DNA of 64,000 nucleotides from Methylomonas sp. UP202 (GCF_029910655.1 NZ_CP123897.1:3833547-3897546), one strand, 5' to 3'; positions 8,765 to 17,467 are shown, counted from the stretch's first letter. Notes: generated by a model from the sequence alone, not told the origin. Numbers and translations: made by a program.

Positions 8765-8777
8765 GTTATACTGTAAC
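8765..8777. promoter_or_regulatory. Zur box (candidate) for the long COG0523/ZIP/DUF1826 unit
   Basis: GTTATACTGTAAC matches the gammaproteobacterial Zur core GTTATANTATAAC with a single mismatch. It lies 7-19 bases upstream of the chosen ATG at 8758, where bound repressor would block transcription. It resembles the perfect palindrome at 10890-10902 before the TonB receptor. Confidence 0.75.
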
Positions 8778-8788
8778 AATTGCAGTCC

Positions 8789-8822
8789 AAAAAAAGGGCG
8801 TCAGCGAATCGCGGCGCCCTTG
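8789..8822 (-). terminator. Rho-independent terminator of the TonB receptor gene
   Basis: Read on the minus strand, AAGGGCG and CGCCCTT arms enclose a loop and are followed by seven T residues (plus-strand A-run at 8789-8795). It begins a few bases after the receptor stop codon (8827) and separates it from the Zur box of the next unit. Confidence 0.85.
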
Positions 8823-8826
8823 CGTA

Positions 8827-10857
8827 TTAATAGCTCAGTCTAAATCCGACTTCCGCGCCGCGACCGGCTTCCGGCGCGAAATTGCGCAAATACGAAGTGG
8901 CGTTGCGGATGTTTTGATCCAGTAGGTTATTGCCCTTGGCGAACACCAACAACTTGGCGTCGCCGGCGGCTTTGATTTGGTAATTGACGCCGACGTTCAG
9001 CAAGTAATAGCCGGCCGTCGAAGTCTCGAAATCGCCGACGTGGGTTTGATCGTCGGCGCGGGTCAGGCGCAGATAGCTGGATAGTTGGTCTTTGTTGTAA
9101 TCCAGTTGCAGGCCGTAGCGCAGCGGCGGCATGCGCGGCACGTCGCCACCGGTTTTGAATTCGCCTCGGGTGTAATCGCTAAACAAGGTCAGCTCCATTA
9201 AACCCAGGTGATTTTCGACGACCGGGAAAATCAATTTGGCTTCGTAGCCTTTGAAAATGGCGTCTTGCTGGCTGCTTTGCACGACCGGTTTGCAATCCAC
9301 CGCGCAAGGGTTGCCGTCTTCATCGACGAATGCGCCGGTGCGGTGCTGGTAAATGTAATCGCCGGCCCAGTTGTGGAATAAGTCCAATTCGGCGCGCAGC
9401 CAGTCGCTTTTAAAACGGTAGCCCAGATCCAGGTTGTAGGCGGTTTCTTCCTTCAAGCTCAAACTGCCCAGTTCGAAGCTGCGGGTGGCGTCGTGATAAC
9501 CGTTGGCCAGCAATTCCTGGACATTGGGCGCCCGCGACGAGCGAGTGATTGCCAAATTCAGACTGTTGCGGCCGTCCAACTTCCATAAGGCCGACACCGA
9601 GGCGCTAACCGGCGTGTAACTCAAGGGGGTGAAGCCGTCAGGGTGAATGTCGGTTTGCTCGACGCGAGTGCCGAGTTGATAGGTGACCGGGCCCAGATCG
9701 AAGGCCTCGACGCCGAACACGCCGTAGCTGTAGGTGTCCGAGCGCGGCACGATGCTGGCGCCGGTCAGTTTCTCGACGGCGTTGAAATCGCTGACCTGCG
9801 CTTGAAAGCCGACCGCACCGCGCAGCGGGCCGATGTCTTGATGGTTGAGTTCGACGCGGCCTTCGTAGCTTTTATTCGTGAAAAAAGCGCCGGGCTCGCC
9901 GTTGGCGATTTCGGTGTGTTGGTAATCGGTGTAGCCCAGCCGGGTGCGCAAGGTTTTCGCGAACGGTAGCGGATTAGTCAGTTCGCTCTTGAAATCGTAT
10001 TTGTTCTGGCGCATCGCGATGCGCACCGTTTCCGTGCCGGTGCCGTCCGGGGCAATGCCGTAGCTATTGTTCAAGTTGTTGATCGACGCGCCGGCGAAGC
10101 CGTTGTCGCCGACCCAGGACAAGCCGGCCGAACCGCTGATCGCCTCGGCACCGGTGTTGTTCAAATAGCCGCTCGGGTTGTCCACGACTTCCAATGAAGG
10201 ATCGGTGATCGCCACCTTGGCGGTATCGATGCCGCTGCCGCCGATGTCCAGATTATTGCGATGCCGATAAAAGCCGTCCAAGTGATAGGCAATGTGATCC
10301 TTGCTGCCTTCGACTTTCATCGTGGTGCTGGTTTCGTCGCTGGTCGAGTCGAAGCGTTGCTCCAGCGCCGCGTTCAAGGCTTTGTCGAAGGCCTTGCCGG
10401 GAATCCGGTTGTCGATCACATTGACCACGCCGCCCATCGCACCGCTGCCGTACAACAGCGTTGCCGGGCCGCGCAACACTTCGATGCGCTCGGCCAACAG
10501 CGGCTCGACGCTGGTAGCGTGGTCCGGACTGATCGCCGACACGTCATTGCTGCCGATGCCATTGCTCAACACCCTGACCCTCGGGCCGGCTTGGCCGCGT
10601 ATTACCGGCGTGCCGACGCCGGGGCCGAAAGACTGACTGGAAATGCCCAGTTCGTTTTTCAAGGTATCCCCTATGCTGTGGCCGGTTTTCATCCTCAACT
10701 CGTCGTCGCTAAGCACAGTGACCGGCGATCCGGCCTCGGCTTTTGTCACCGGCAACGGCGCGGTGACAATAACCTCGTCCAGCGAGATGTCGGCTTGGGT
10801 TTCCGCGTGAAGCAAACTCGCGGGCAGCATCAACAAGAAAAAAGCAGTTTTATTCAT
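8827..10857 (-). CDS. TonB-dependent outer-membrane receptor, ZnuD-like (putative zinc uptake)
   Basis: The 676-residue protein has a signal peptide (residues 1-18, cleavage after LLHA), a TonB-box-like LDEVIVTA segment, a plug domain (about 40-150, with RGQAGPRVRVLSNG and LLYGSGAMGGVVNVID) and a beta-barrel ending in GFRLSY. The plug motifs are those of the ZnuD/copper-type receptors. An extracellular loop carries a Cys pair (NPCAVDCKP). It lacks the large His-rich loops of some ZnuD proteins. The perfect Zur-type palindrome at 10890-10902, 33 bases upstream, and the adjoining COG0523/ZIP genes argue for zinc or a zinc chelate as substrate. Heme or siderophore transport is less likely because no matching genes are near. 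Confidence 0.9.
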   Translation of the reverse strand: MNKTAFFLLMLPASLLHAETQADISLDEVIVTAPLPVTKAEAGSPVTVLSDDELRMKTGHSIGDTLKNELGISSQSFGPGVGTPVIRGQAGPRVRVLSNGIGSNDVSAISPDHATSVEPLLAERIEVLRGPATLLYGSGAMGGVVNVIDNRIPGKAFDKALNAALEQRFDSTSDETSTTMKVEGSKDHIAYHLDGFYRHRNNLDIGGSGIDTAKVAITDPSLEVVDNPSGYLNNTGAEAISGSAGLSWVGDNGFAGASINNLNNSYGIAPDGTGTETVRIAMRQNKYDFKSELTNPLPFAKTLRTRLGYTDYQHTEIANGEPGAFFTNKSYEGRVELNHQDIGPLRGAVGFQAQVSDFNAVEKLTGASIVPRSDTYSYGVFGVEAFDLGPVTYQLGTRVEQTDIHPDGFTPLSYTPVSASVSALWKLDGRNSLNLAITRSSRAPNVQELLANGYHDATRSFELGSLSLKEETAYNLDLGYRFKSDWLRAELDLFHNWAGDYIYQHRTGAFVDEDGNPCAVDCKPVVQSSQQDAIFKGYEAKLIFPVVENHLGLMELTLFSDYTRGEFKTGGDVPRMPPLRYGLQLDYNKDQLSSYLRLTRADDQTHVGDFETSTAGYYLLNVGVNYQIKAAGDAKLLVFAKGNNLLDQNIRNATSYLRNFAPEAGRGAEVGFRLSY

Positions 10858-10889
10858 CGGTGGAACAGGAAAAGGGAGTCGGCAAAAAT

Positions 10890-10902
10890 GTTATATTATA
10901 AC
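10890..10902. promoter_or_regulatory. Perfect Zur box before the TonB receptor
   Basis: GTTATATTATAAC is an exact palindrome around T10896 and matches the Zur core GTTATANTATAAC at every position; the left flank (AAAAT) also fits. A degenerate half-site (GCAACAATATAAC, 10913-10925) lies beside it, which could allow two repressor dimers. From 10926 to 11318 I see no gene or clear element. Confidence 0.85.
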
Positions 10903-11318
10903 GAATGCGAATGCAACAATATAACACCCGCATTCGCAGGTAACGCCGAGAGAGTTCCTTACCATGCAATAAAGGTGCTCCGTAGATCGTTACGAAAATT
11001 ATTTGAACGGGCCAGTCGGAGGCCCAAAAACATTGAAAAAGCGGTTTGAGCTAACGATGCCTTCAAAAGCGAATGCCGGCTAGCGGCGAATTTCAGTACA
11101 CCGACGTATCCGGTATCCAACCTTGACCGACAGAATAGGGTTTGCCGAACAAATACCCATCCTCGATCCGGTTCAAAGCTGTGACTATCTTGATCTTACG
11201 GCAACTTTCGGCAAGCCTACGTAAGCCGCTATACTCTAACCGCTAGCCGAACTCGCCGTTCATCGGCCAGGCTCCTCGCTTTATTCAACCCAAAGTCATT
11301 CGATGACAAGGAGACCAC

Positions 11319-12437
11319 ATGCCCCAAAATCCGTTGGTTTGCATCCTGTTTGCCGCAACGTCGCTTTTCAGTTGCGCGGTCGCGGCAAGCGATCCCGCGC
11401 CGGATACACAAGCGCTCAATAATCCGGCTATCCCGATGGGCATTTACTCCATGCCCTCCGCGAGCGAATGGTCGCTGCTCAAATCCTTCAACGCGACGCT
11501 GATCAATCGTCTGGCCGGACTGGCGGTGCCGGATGCGCAAGGCGCGCTGCAGCGAAATCGTCCGGGCTATTTTTCGGTGCGCTTTCAGGACGGCGTCACC
11601 TGGACCATCGTTCGCGGCTTGTATCTGCGTAACGCCGCCGTACTGGAATCCGGCATCAAAGCGCTGGAATACGCCTTCGGCCATCAAAATCCCGACGGTT
11701 CGTTTCCGATCATGGTTCCGCCGACGTTGCCGGCCAACCTGATACCTTATCCTCAAGATTACGCCGACGCGACGACCTTCTTCTTCAGCGAGCTCGGCCG
11801 CTCGCTGATTTTGCTGGACGGCAACGCGTGGTTTCAAACCAGCGCCGACACGGTTGACCTGCGCCGCCGGGTAGGCATCATCAAGGAACAGGCGGACCAC
11901 TCTATCGATTGGTTGTTAACTCAGCAGGACTTGTTGATCGACTACGATACGCCGCTCTCCAATCACCTGTATTACGACGGCGCCGGCTTCTATTTGGTGG
12001 GCCGCGCTCTGAACCGCCAGGACGCGATCGATGTCGGTATCGCGTTTACCGAACTGGGCTTGAACGCCCAATGGCCGAACGGCGTGTTGCCGGAACTGGA
12101 TGGCTATGACAGCAGCTATCAGGGCGTAAGCTTGTTTCGTTTGTTTATTCTGTATCTGAATGCCGATCCGACGGACCAGGCGATCAGGCAAAGGCTGTGG
12201 GATGCGATAAGCTCGGGAATCGCTTGGGAACAGACCCGCGTCAAGCCCAGCGGCGAAATCCTGTCCGACGGCAATAGCCGGGTCTATCCCGGCGGCGACA
12301 AATTTCTCGGCGTCGAAAAAGGCATCTCCTACGTGAACATCGCGCTGTCGTTCTATTACTACGCGGTGCTGACCGGCGACGCCGGCGCCAAGGCCGTCGC
12401 CGACAAAATCATTGCCTATTACACGACCGCGCACTGA
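11319..12437 (+). CDS. Secreted protein of unknown function (372 aa, possibly alpha/alpha-barrel)
   Basis: A clear signal peptide covers residues 1-22 (LFAATSLFSCAVA/AS). The mature part is alternately helical, with Gly/Trp/Tyr-rich segments such as EYAFGHQNPDGSFP, SLFRLFILYLNAD and KGISYVNIALSFYYYAVLTGD, a pattern seen in alpha/alpha-toroid carbohydrate-active enzymes. I cannot identify a family or catalytic residues, so that is only an impression. The ATG at 11319 follows an AAGGAG site. The gene stands alone, 460 bp from the divergent TonB receptor and 410 bp from the PI-PLC gene. It would be periplasmic or extracellular. Confidence 0.75.
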   Translation: MPQNPLVCILFAATSLFSCAVAASDPAPDTQALNNPAIPMGIYSMPSASEWSLLKSFNATLINRLAGLAVPDAQGALQRNRPGYFSVRFQDGVTWTIVRGLYLRNAAVLESGIKALEYAFGHQNPDGSFPIMVPPTLPANLIPYPQDYADATTFFFSELGRSLILLDGNAWFQTSADTVDLRRRVGIIKEQADHSIDWLLTQQDLLIDYDTPLSNHLYYDGAGFYLVGRALNRQDAIDVGIAFTELGLNAQWPNGVLPELDGYDSSYQGVSLFRLFILYLNADPTDQAIRQRLWDAISSGIAWEQTRVKPSGEILSDGNSRVYPGGDKFLGVEKGISYVNIALSFYYYAVLTGDAGAKAVADKIIAYYTTAH

Positions 12438-12850
12438 AGCAGGGGCATCGGTGATACCGGTAAGTCGAATCGCTCAATGGATCGCACGATCATGAAAGCA
12501 CTGCTTCGCCTCGAAGAATGAAGCAGCTGGGCTAGTAAGGCTTTAGCCGCGATCGATGGGATTTCGATTCGGTGACGACCGGACTTTGCCCAACGCCTTT
12601 TTGAGTGAACTGAATCATTCGCTTCAATTCCACTCGCTGACCGACCCCAGCTACGATATTTCGTCATCACTACTGAATATCGTAGCCCGAATCCGCAATA
12701 ATATCGATTTTGTTCAACAGCGAACTTAACTATTCCCAGGTAAATCAGCTATTTAAAATAATATCGCCAAACTGGCACAGCGCTTGCCCCTCATATATCG
12801 ATCGTTTCACTTAAATATCTTTTTTAAAACATCAATATGAGGATCCAACC
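12438..12850. other. Intergenic region, 413 bp, no gene seen
   Basis: The right-hand part (about 12690-12845) is distinctly AT-rich and probably holds the promoter of the PI-PLC gene, but I cannot point to a secure -35/-10 pair. No repeat or hairpin stands out. Confidence 0.5.
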
Positions 12851-13963
12851 ATGAAACTAAAATCCACTTTCGCTGCTTTAACATTTGCCAGTATAGCTTG
12901 CTTCAGCGGCAACGTATTTTCGGGTATCGATACGGCGGCCTATTCTCACGATGCCTATATCGGTGTCTACAATAACGAGCAGTGGATGAAAAATCTGCCG
13001 GACACGCTAAAACTCAGCGAACTTTCGCTGCCGGGAACGCACGATTCCATGGCTCGTTACGGTGACGACGATATACAAACCCAATCAATGAGCGTCGCCG
13101 ATCAGTTAAACTCCGGAATCCGCGTGCTGGATATACGCTGCTGGCATAAAAACGATAATTTAATTATTTCTCGCGCAGGGGTTACCCAAAATGCCACCTA
13201 CCAGGACGTATTGAACGCTGTGGATGACTTTTTGGCGGCTAATCCCAGCGAGACCGTGATTATGCGAGTTACTGAAGATGTTGTCGGCGTGAATAATACC
13301 CGCAGTTTCTCCGATACCTACAATTACATCGTCGGCAAGTTCCCCGGCCTGTTTTTGGATCTGCAAGGTACTACTAATCCCACGCTAGGTGAAATGCGGG
13401 GTAAGGCGGTATTGTTACAAAATTATTCCGGTTCGCCCATTGGAATTAACTATTCCGAAATCTACAAGCAAGGTACCGTACAGGACAATTACAAATTGAA
13501 AACAAACTGGGATTTGTACGGCAAATGGGAACAAGTCAAAGCGCATTTCATGGCCGCCTCAACCGGCGATGCCAATAAAATTTATATTAACTTCCTGGAT
13601 GGCGGCAACGGCTCATTCCCTTATTTTGTCGCCAGCGGCCACAGTTCGCATGAAACCAATGCAGCGCAATTATTGACCGGTTTAACCACGCTAACCAGTC
13701 CGAATACCTATCCGGATTTTCCTAGAGTCGGCTGCCTGGGTAAATTGTGCTCCATCGCTTTCCTGGGCACCAATCAACTCAGCAGCAAATTCCTGGCGGA
13801 TTTGGCGCTTAATTACCAATCCATCAATCAGTTGTATAAAAACTTGAATATCAATCTCAAACTGACCAAACGGATGGGTATTGTCATGATGGACTTCCCG
13901 GGTAGAAGTTTGGTGAACAACATTATTGCAATGAACGAAGTGCTTCTGAAAAAAACCAATTAA
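12851..13963 (+). CDS. Secreted PI-PLC X-domain protein with an altered active site
   Basis: The 370-residue protein has a signal peptide (about 1-24) and a phosphatidylinositol-specific phospholipase C X domain. The first catalytic motif SLPGTHDSMA contains His64, and GIRVLDIRC supplies the Asp94/Arg96 pair. In Bacillus-type PI-PLC the following strand ends in LHHG, giving the second catalytic His. Here it reads LIISRAG (104-110), so no His is present at that position. The next helix and strand (FLAANPSETVIMRV) fit the family very well, so the alignment is reliable. The protein may be non-hydrolytic, may use another acid, or may bind phosphoinositides or other phosphodiesters. A terminator follows at 13980-14030. 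Eukaryotic lipids are the usual substrates of this family. Confidence 0.85.
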   Translation: MKLKSTFAALTFASIACFSGNVFSGIDTAAYSHDAYIGVYNNEQWMKNLPDTLKLSELSLPGTHDSMARYGDDDIQTQSMSVADQLNSGIRVLDIRCWHKNDNLIISRAGVTQNATYQDVLNAVDDFLAANPSETVIMRVTEDVVGVNNTRSFSDTYNYIVGKFPGLFLDLQGTTNPTLGEMRGKAVLLQNYSGSPIGINYSEIYKQGTVQDNYKLKTNWDLYGKWEQVKAHFMAASTGDANKIYINFLDGGNGSFPYFVASGHSSHETNAAQLLTGLTTLTSPNTYPDFPRVGCLGKLCSIAFLGTNQLSSKFLADLALNYQSINQLYKNLNINLKLTKRMGIVMMDFPGRSLVNNIIAMNEVLLKKTN

Positions 13964-13979
13964 CCCATAATACCCGGAT

Positions 13980-14030
13980 CGCCCCTCGACTCTCCGCAAC
14001 GAGAGAAAACACGAGGGGCGGCTTTATTTT
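13980..14030 (+). terminator. Rho-independent terminator after the PI-PLC gene
   Basis: CGCCCCTCG (from 13980) and CGAGGGGCG (to 14020) form a nine-pair stem around a 23-base loop that itself can fold (CTCTC...GAGAG), followed by GCTTTATTTT. Confidence 0.85.
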
Positions 14031-14134
14031 AACAGCTGATTATGATGAATATTTTGGCTTCGCCACCGAAAATTAAAGTCAGCTAGTGTTTTTATGAAAG
14101 TAGCGACTTTCCACTATCAAACCCGAGGTGTTCC

Positions 14135-14782
14135 ATGAACGGCAATAACGCGGCATTTCGTCTCAACCCGGCAACCTATATGGGCCAAAAACTCATTTAC
14201 AGTTATAACGCCGGAAAAACCATGGATGGTAAAGACAGCTTAAACGAAACCATTAATGCCAAACATTTGGCTAGTCAATTTAGCGATAGTAAACGAAAGT
14301 GCCGGATTCCATTGGAGTTCGACTTAGTACCCATCGCCAAGTATCCGGCCGTCGTCGATTTAAAAATACTTGGCGCACAAGGTGCGTACGCGCAAACGTC
14401 GCGCAAGGGCGCGCCGATAATCGCGGGTTGGATACCCTTCATCAACGAAGACACCAACGACGCCAGCAAATTCGGTTACATACCGGCCAACAGCGTGCCG
14501 GGAACCGTTCAATATATCTTCACGGTGGGCTTGGGCGGCTGCACCATCGTCGCGGTCGATCGCGGACCCAAAGGCATTTATTTTTATCACGAACCCACCA
14601 AGGCGGCGTGGAATAACTTACCCGTTTACCCCGACGGCAATCAGGTGTTGGTCCGAGCATTGCCCGCACTGGCCGGTAGCGCAATCATTCGGCGGAGCAC
14701 AACGGCCGCACACGGATGGGAAATTTTGGTACAGGACGCCAACGGCTTCACGTCCGGCGGCGTCACCGCGTATCCTGTCTAG
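14135..14782 (+). CDS. Unknown protein with a CNF/BLF1-like GGC...H motif (candidate deamidase fold)
   Basis: This is a 215-residue protein with no signal peptide. A GAGGTG site precedes the ATG at 14135. Residues 131-152 contain VGLGGC (Cys136) followed by a beta-hairpin-like segment and FYH (His152), a Cys-to-His spacing of 16. The glutamine deamidases CNF1 (LSGC, Cys866/His881), BLF1 (LSGC, Cys94/His106) and CheD share such a small-small-Gly-Cys strand with a His 12-17 residues later. The surrounding all-beta look fits that fold. This is a motif match by eye only; overall similarity is not shown, and the motif could be chance. It lies between the odd PI-PLC gene and an IS66 copy, a plausible site for a transferred effector gene. 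Nothing visible would export it. Confidence 0.6.
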   Translation: MNGNNAAFRLNPATYMGQKLIYSYNAGKTMDGKDSLNETINAKHLASQFSDSKRKCRIPLEFDLVPIAKYPAVVDLKILGAQGAYAQTSRKGAPIIAGWIPFINEDTNDASKFGYIPANSVPGTVQYIFTVGLGGCTIVAVDRGPKGIYFYHEPTKAAWNNLPVYPDGNQVLVRALPALAGSAIIRRSTTAAHGWEILVQDANGFTSGGVTAYPV

Positions 14783-14916
14783 TCTGGCGGCCTGCTAGAC
14801 AAGGCCGACCCTGTCTTAACGAAGTAAACTTTTTACGATCGATTTCTCTCGAAATGCTTTAAGGAATATTCAGGCATCTCTACGCGAACCTCAGAGCAAT
14901 AAACGCAGAGAGCGGC

Positions 14917-14942
14917 GATTCCCAAACGCCAGTTTGGGAATC
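14917..14942. repeat. Inverted repeat with 11-bp arms
   Basis: GATTCCCAAAC and GTTTGGGAATC enclose the four-base loop GCCA. The CAAACGCC core resembles text beside the palindrome at 1781. The rest of 14783-15018 holds nothing else that I recognise. Confidence 0.65.
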
Positions 14943-15093
14943 ACGCCTTGATAACTCAAGCTTTCATTGATTTGACCGGAAATCTGACGCTTCCAAAATC
15001 GGGTAACCAAGCTCAAGCGTAAGCAACCATCCGTTCCACATGTAAAAAATATTCGACCTGCGGCATCCTGTGATTTTTTGATCAGGAGAAGTA

Positions 15094-15381
15094 ATGGCGA
15101 TCACATCGAAATGGCGTCAGCATATTGAAGCATGGCAACGTAGCGGTCTATCGCAAGCCGAGTATTGCGCTGAGCAGCAGATTAACGTTCGCACGTTCAC
15201 GGCGCGGCTGAGCGACTATCGAAAACTACCAGCGACAGTGTCGTCTGCACTGATACCGGTGCAGGTTGAGCCTGCGCCAACGGCGGCGATTGTCTTTACG
15301 CATGCCCAAGGTCATCGCTTGGAATTACCGGCTTCCGTGTCGGCGAACTGGGTCGCTGAGTTGTTGCGATGCCTGGCTTGA
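15094..15381 (+). CDS. tnpA: IS66 TnpA accessory protein
   Basis: The 95-residue protein has a helix-turn-helix near the N-terminus (SKWRQHIEAWQRSGLSQAEYC region), as in IS66 TnpA (IS66 Orf1), needed for transposition by three-gene IS66 elements. Its 3' end overlaps tnpB by 13 bp, a usual arrangement for translational coupling. An AGGAG site stands 6 bases before the ATG. Confidence 0.93.
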   Translation: MAITSKWRQHIEAWQRSGLSQAEYCAEQQINVRTFTARLSDYRKLPATVSSALIPVQVEPAPTAAIVFTHAQGHRLELPASVSANWVAELLRCLA

Positions 15382-15719
15382 TCGACACACCGGCGCAGAT
15401 TTGGGTGGCGGTGGAGCCGATCGATATGCGGCGCGGCCTGGATGGCTTGTCGGCCGTCGTTCAGCAGAACCTGGGGCATTCGCCTTGCGCCGGATCGGCC
15501 TTTATCTTTCGTAACCGAGCTGGCAACCGCTTGCGGCTGTTGCTGTGGGATGGCAATGGCGTGTGGTTGTGCCAGCGCCGTTTGCATCAGGGCAGTTTTG
15601 TCTGGCCCAAAGCGGATGACAAGGTATTCGCGATCAGTCAGGTGCAGTGGCAATGGTTGATTGCTGGCGTTGACTGGCAACGGCTATCGGCAAAATGCCA
15701 ACCTGATTGGCAGGTCTGA
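15369..15719 (+). CDS. tnpB: IS66 TnpB (IS66 Orf2-like) protein
   Basis: The 116-residue product carries the TnpB signature from residue ~8 onward (IWVAVEPIDMRRGLDGL) and the NRLRLLLWDGNGVWL core. TnpB is essential for IS66 transposition, but its biochemical role is unknown. It starts inside tnpA and ends 82 bp before tnpC. The full family length is present, with no frameshift. Confidence 0.95.
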   Translation: MPGLIDTPAQIWVAVEPIDMRRGLDGLSAVVQQNLGHSPCAGSAFIFRNRAGNRLRLLLWDGNGVWLCQRRLHQGSFVWPKADDKVFAISQVQWQWLIAGVDWQRLSAKCQPDWQV

Positions 15720-15801
15720 CGTGGTGAAAAGACCCGTTTAAAATCCTACTCCAATCCAGTCATATCAAGGCCTATAGGGCTATTGCGGTATAATAGCTGC
15801 C

Positions 15802-17394
15802 ATGAATCCGCTCGCTAAACTCGATCAATTGGACCTGGAATCGGCTGCCAAAACCGAGGTAGCGGCACTGATTCAATCGTTGATCGAACAGGCGGAACGG
15901 GATGCTAAACTCATCCAAGCCAAAGACCTCAAAATCGCTGCGCTGACGCACGAACTGGCCTACTACAAGCGCATCCGTTTCAGTACCCAAAGCGAAGCCT
16001 TGGCGCCATTGCAACGCGATGTGTTCGAGGAAACCTGGAATACCGATATCTCGGCCATCGACGCGGAAGTCGAACAACTGCAAGACGATAGCCCTTGTGA
16101 AACGGTAGCCCGCCCGAAACGCCCGCGCGCCGGACGTCAACCCTTACCCGAGCATTTGCCGCGCATCGAACATCGCCACGAACCGGAATCCTGCAGCTGC
16201 GGCCAATGCGGGCGAGACTTGGTCAAGATCGGCGAAGACGTCAGCGAACAACTGGACGTCGAACCCGCCAAGTTTTTCGTGCATCGGCACATCCGCCCAC
16301 AGTACGCCTGCCGAGCCTGCGAAACCATCACGGCCGCGCCGATTCCACCGGCGGTGATCGACGGCGGCATGGCAGCGGTTGGTTTATTGACCTGGGTGCT
16401 GATCGGCAAATTCCTCGATCACTTACCGCTTTACCGGCTGGAACAAATCGCCGCTCGGGACGGCGTGATCTTATCCCGCTCCACGTTGGCGGATTGGGTC
16501 GGCCGCCTCGGGGTCGCTTTGCAACCTTTAGCTGATCGACTAGCCTGGCATCTGCTACAGCGCGATTGTCTACATGCCGATGAAACGCCGGTACCGCAGC
16601 TCGATCCTGGCAACGGTAAAACCAAGAAAGCCTATCTATGGGCTTATCGCAGCAACGATTTACAACCAGGCCCCAAGATCATCATCTTCGATTACCAAGC
16701 CGGTCGCAGTGGCCGGCATGCGCAGCAGCTTTTGCAAGACTGGCATGGTCAGCTCGTCGTTGACGACTATGGGGGCTATAAAGCCCTGTTTGCCGCTACC
16801 CGCGCGCATCCCGAAACCCAATACATCCTCGAACCGTGTATCGAACTAGCGTGTTGGGCGCATGCGCGCCGGAAATTCTTCGATCTGTTCCAGGCCAGTC
16901 AGAGCCCTGTGGCGCAAGAAGCCCTGAACCGCATCGCCGAGCTGTATGCCATCGAAGCCGAAGGCCGGGATATGGCAGTCGACGAGCGGCAACGTCTGCG
17001 CGTCGAAAGAAGTCTCCCGGCGCTGACAATCTTGCATGACTGGTTGCAACAAATCCGCCTGAATACCGTGCCTAACAGTGCAACGGCCAAAGCGATCGAT
17101 TACAGCCTGAAACGCTGGCCAGCTCTGACGCGTTACGCCGAAACCGGCGATCTGCCCATCGACAATAATCCCGTCGAAAACAGCATCCGCCCCATAGCCT
17201 TGGGAAAAAAGAATTGGTTGTTCGCCGGTTCCGAACGCGCCGGACAACGGGCGGCCGTCATTCAAACCTTGCTCGGCACTGCCAAGCTCAACGGCCTCGA
17301 TCCCAGCGCCTGGCTAAAAGACACCCTGGAAAAACTCCCCACCTGGCCCAATAGCCGCATCGACGAATTGCTGCCGTTCAGTAACATGGATTAA
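15802..17394 (+). CDS. tnpC: IS66 TnpC transposase (DDE)
   Basis: This 530-residue DDE transposase has an N-terminal coiled-coil (about residues 10-60), a zinc-finger-like CSCGQCGRDL near 130, and the catalytic core with LHADETPVPQLD, LVVDDYGGYK, a CWAHARRKFFDL motif and the C-terminal DNNPVENSIRPIALG segment that carries the catalytic Glu. Length and motifs match intact IS66 transposases. The ATG at 15802 is preceded by a TATAAT-like box (15789-15794), so tnpC might also be transcribed separately. Confidence 0.95.
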   Translation: MNPLAKLDQLDLESAAKTEVAALIQSLIEQAERDAKLIQAKDLKIAALTHELAYYKRIRFSTQSEALAPLQRDVFEETWNTDISAIDAEVEQLQDDSPCETVARPKRPRAGRQPLPEHLPRIEHRHEPESCSCGQCGRDLVKIGEDVSEQLDVEPAKFFVHRHIRPQYACRACETITAAPIPPAVIDGGMAAVGLLTWVLIGKFLDHLPLYRLEQIAARDGVILSRSTLADWVGRLGVALQPLADRLAWHLLQRDCLHADETPVPQLDPGNGKTKKAYLWAYRSNDLQPGPKIIIFDYQAGRSGRHAQQLLQDWHGQLVVDDYGGYKALFAATRAHPETQYILEPCIELACWAHARRKFFDLFQASQSPVAQEALNRIAELYAIEAEGRDMAVDERQRLRVERSLPALTILHDWLQQIRLNTVPNSATAKAIDYSLKRWPALTRYAETGDLPIDNNPVENSIRPIALGKKNWLFAGSERAGQRAAVIQTLLGTAKLNGLDPSAWLKDTLEKLPTWPNSRIDELLPFSNMD

Positions 17395-17467
17395 ATCATA
17401 GCGGCAACACGTTGACGATGTGGTGGGGCTAGCCGCTTACGCTCAAGCTTGATTGCCAATCGAAATA

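Larger units (their letters stand above)
15019..17440 (+). mobile_element. Complete IS66-family insertion sequence (2,422 bp)
   Basis: The left end begins GTAAGCAACCATCC and the right end, reverse-complemented, begins GTAAGCGGCTAGCC, giving imperfect terminal inverted repeats of the IS66 type. Directly outside both ends is the same 8-bp string GCTCAAGC (15011-15018 and 17441-17448), the expected 8-bp target duplication. All three IS66 genes are intact, so the element may be active and recently inserted. Confidence 0.95.
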
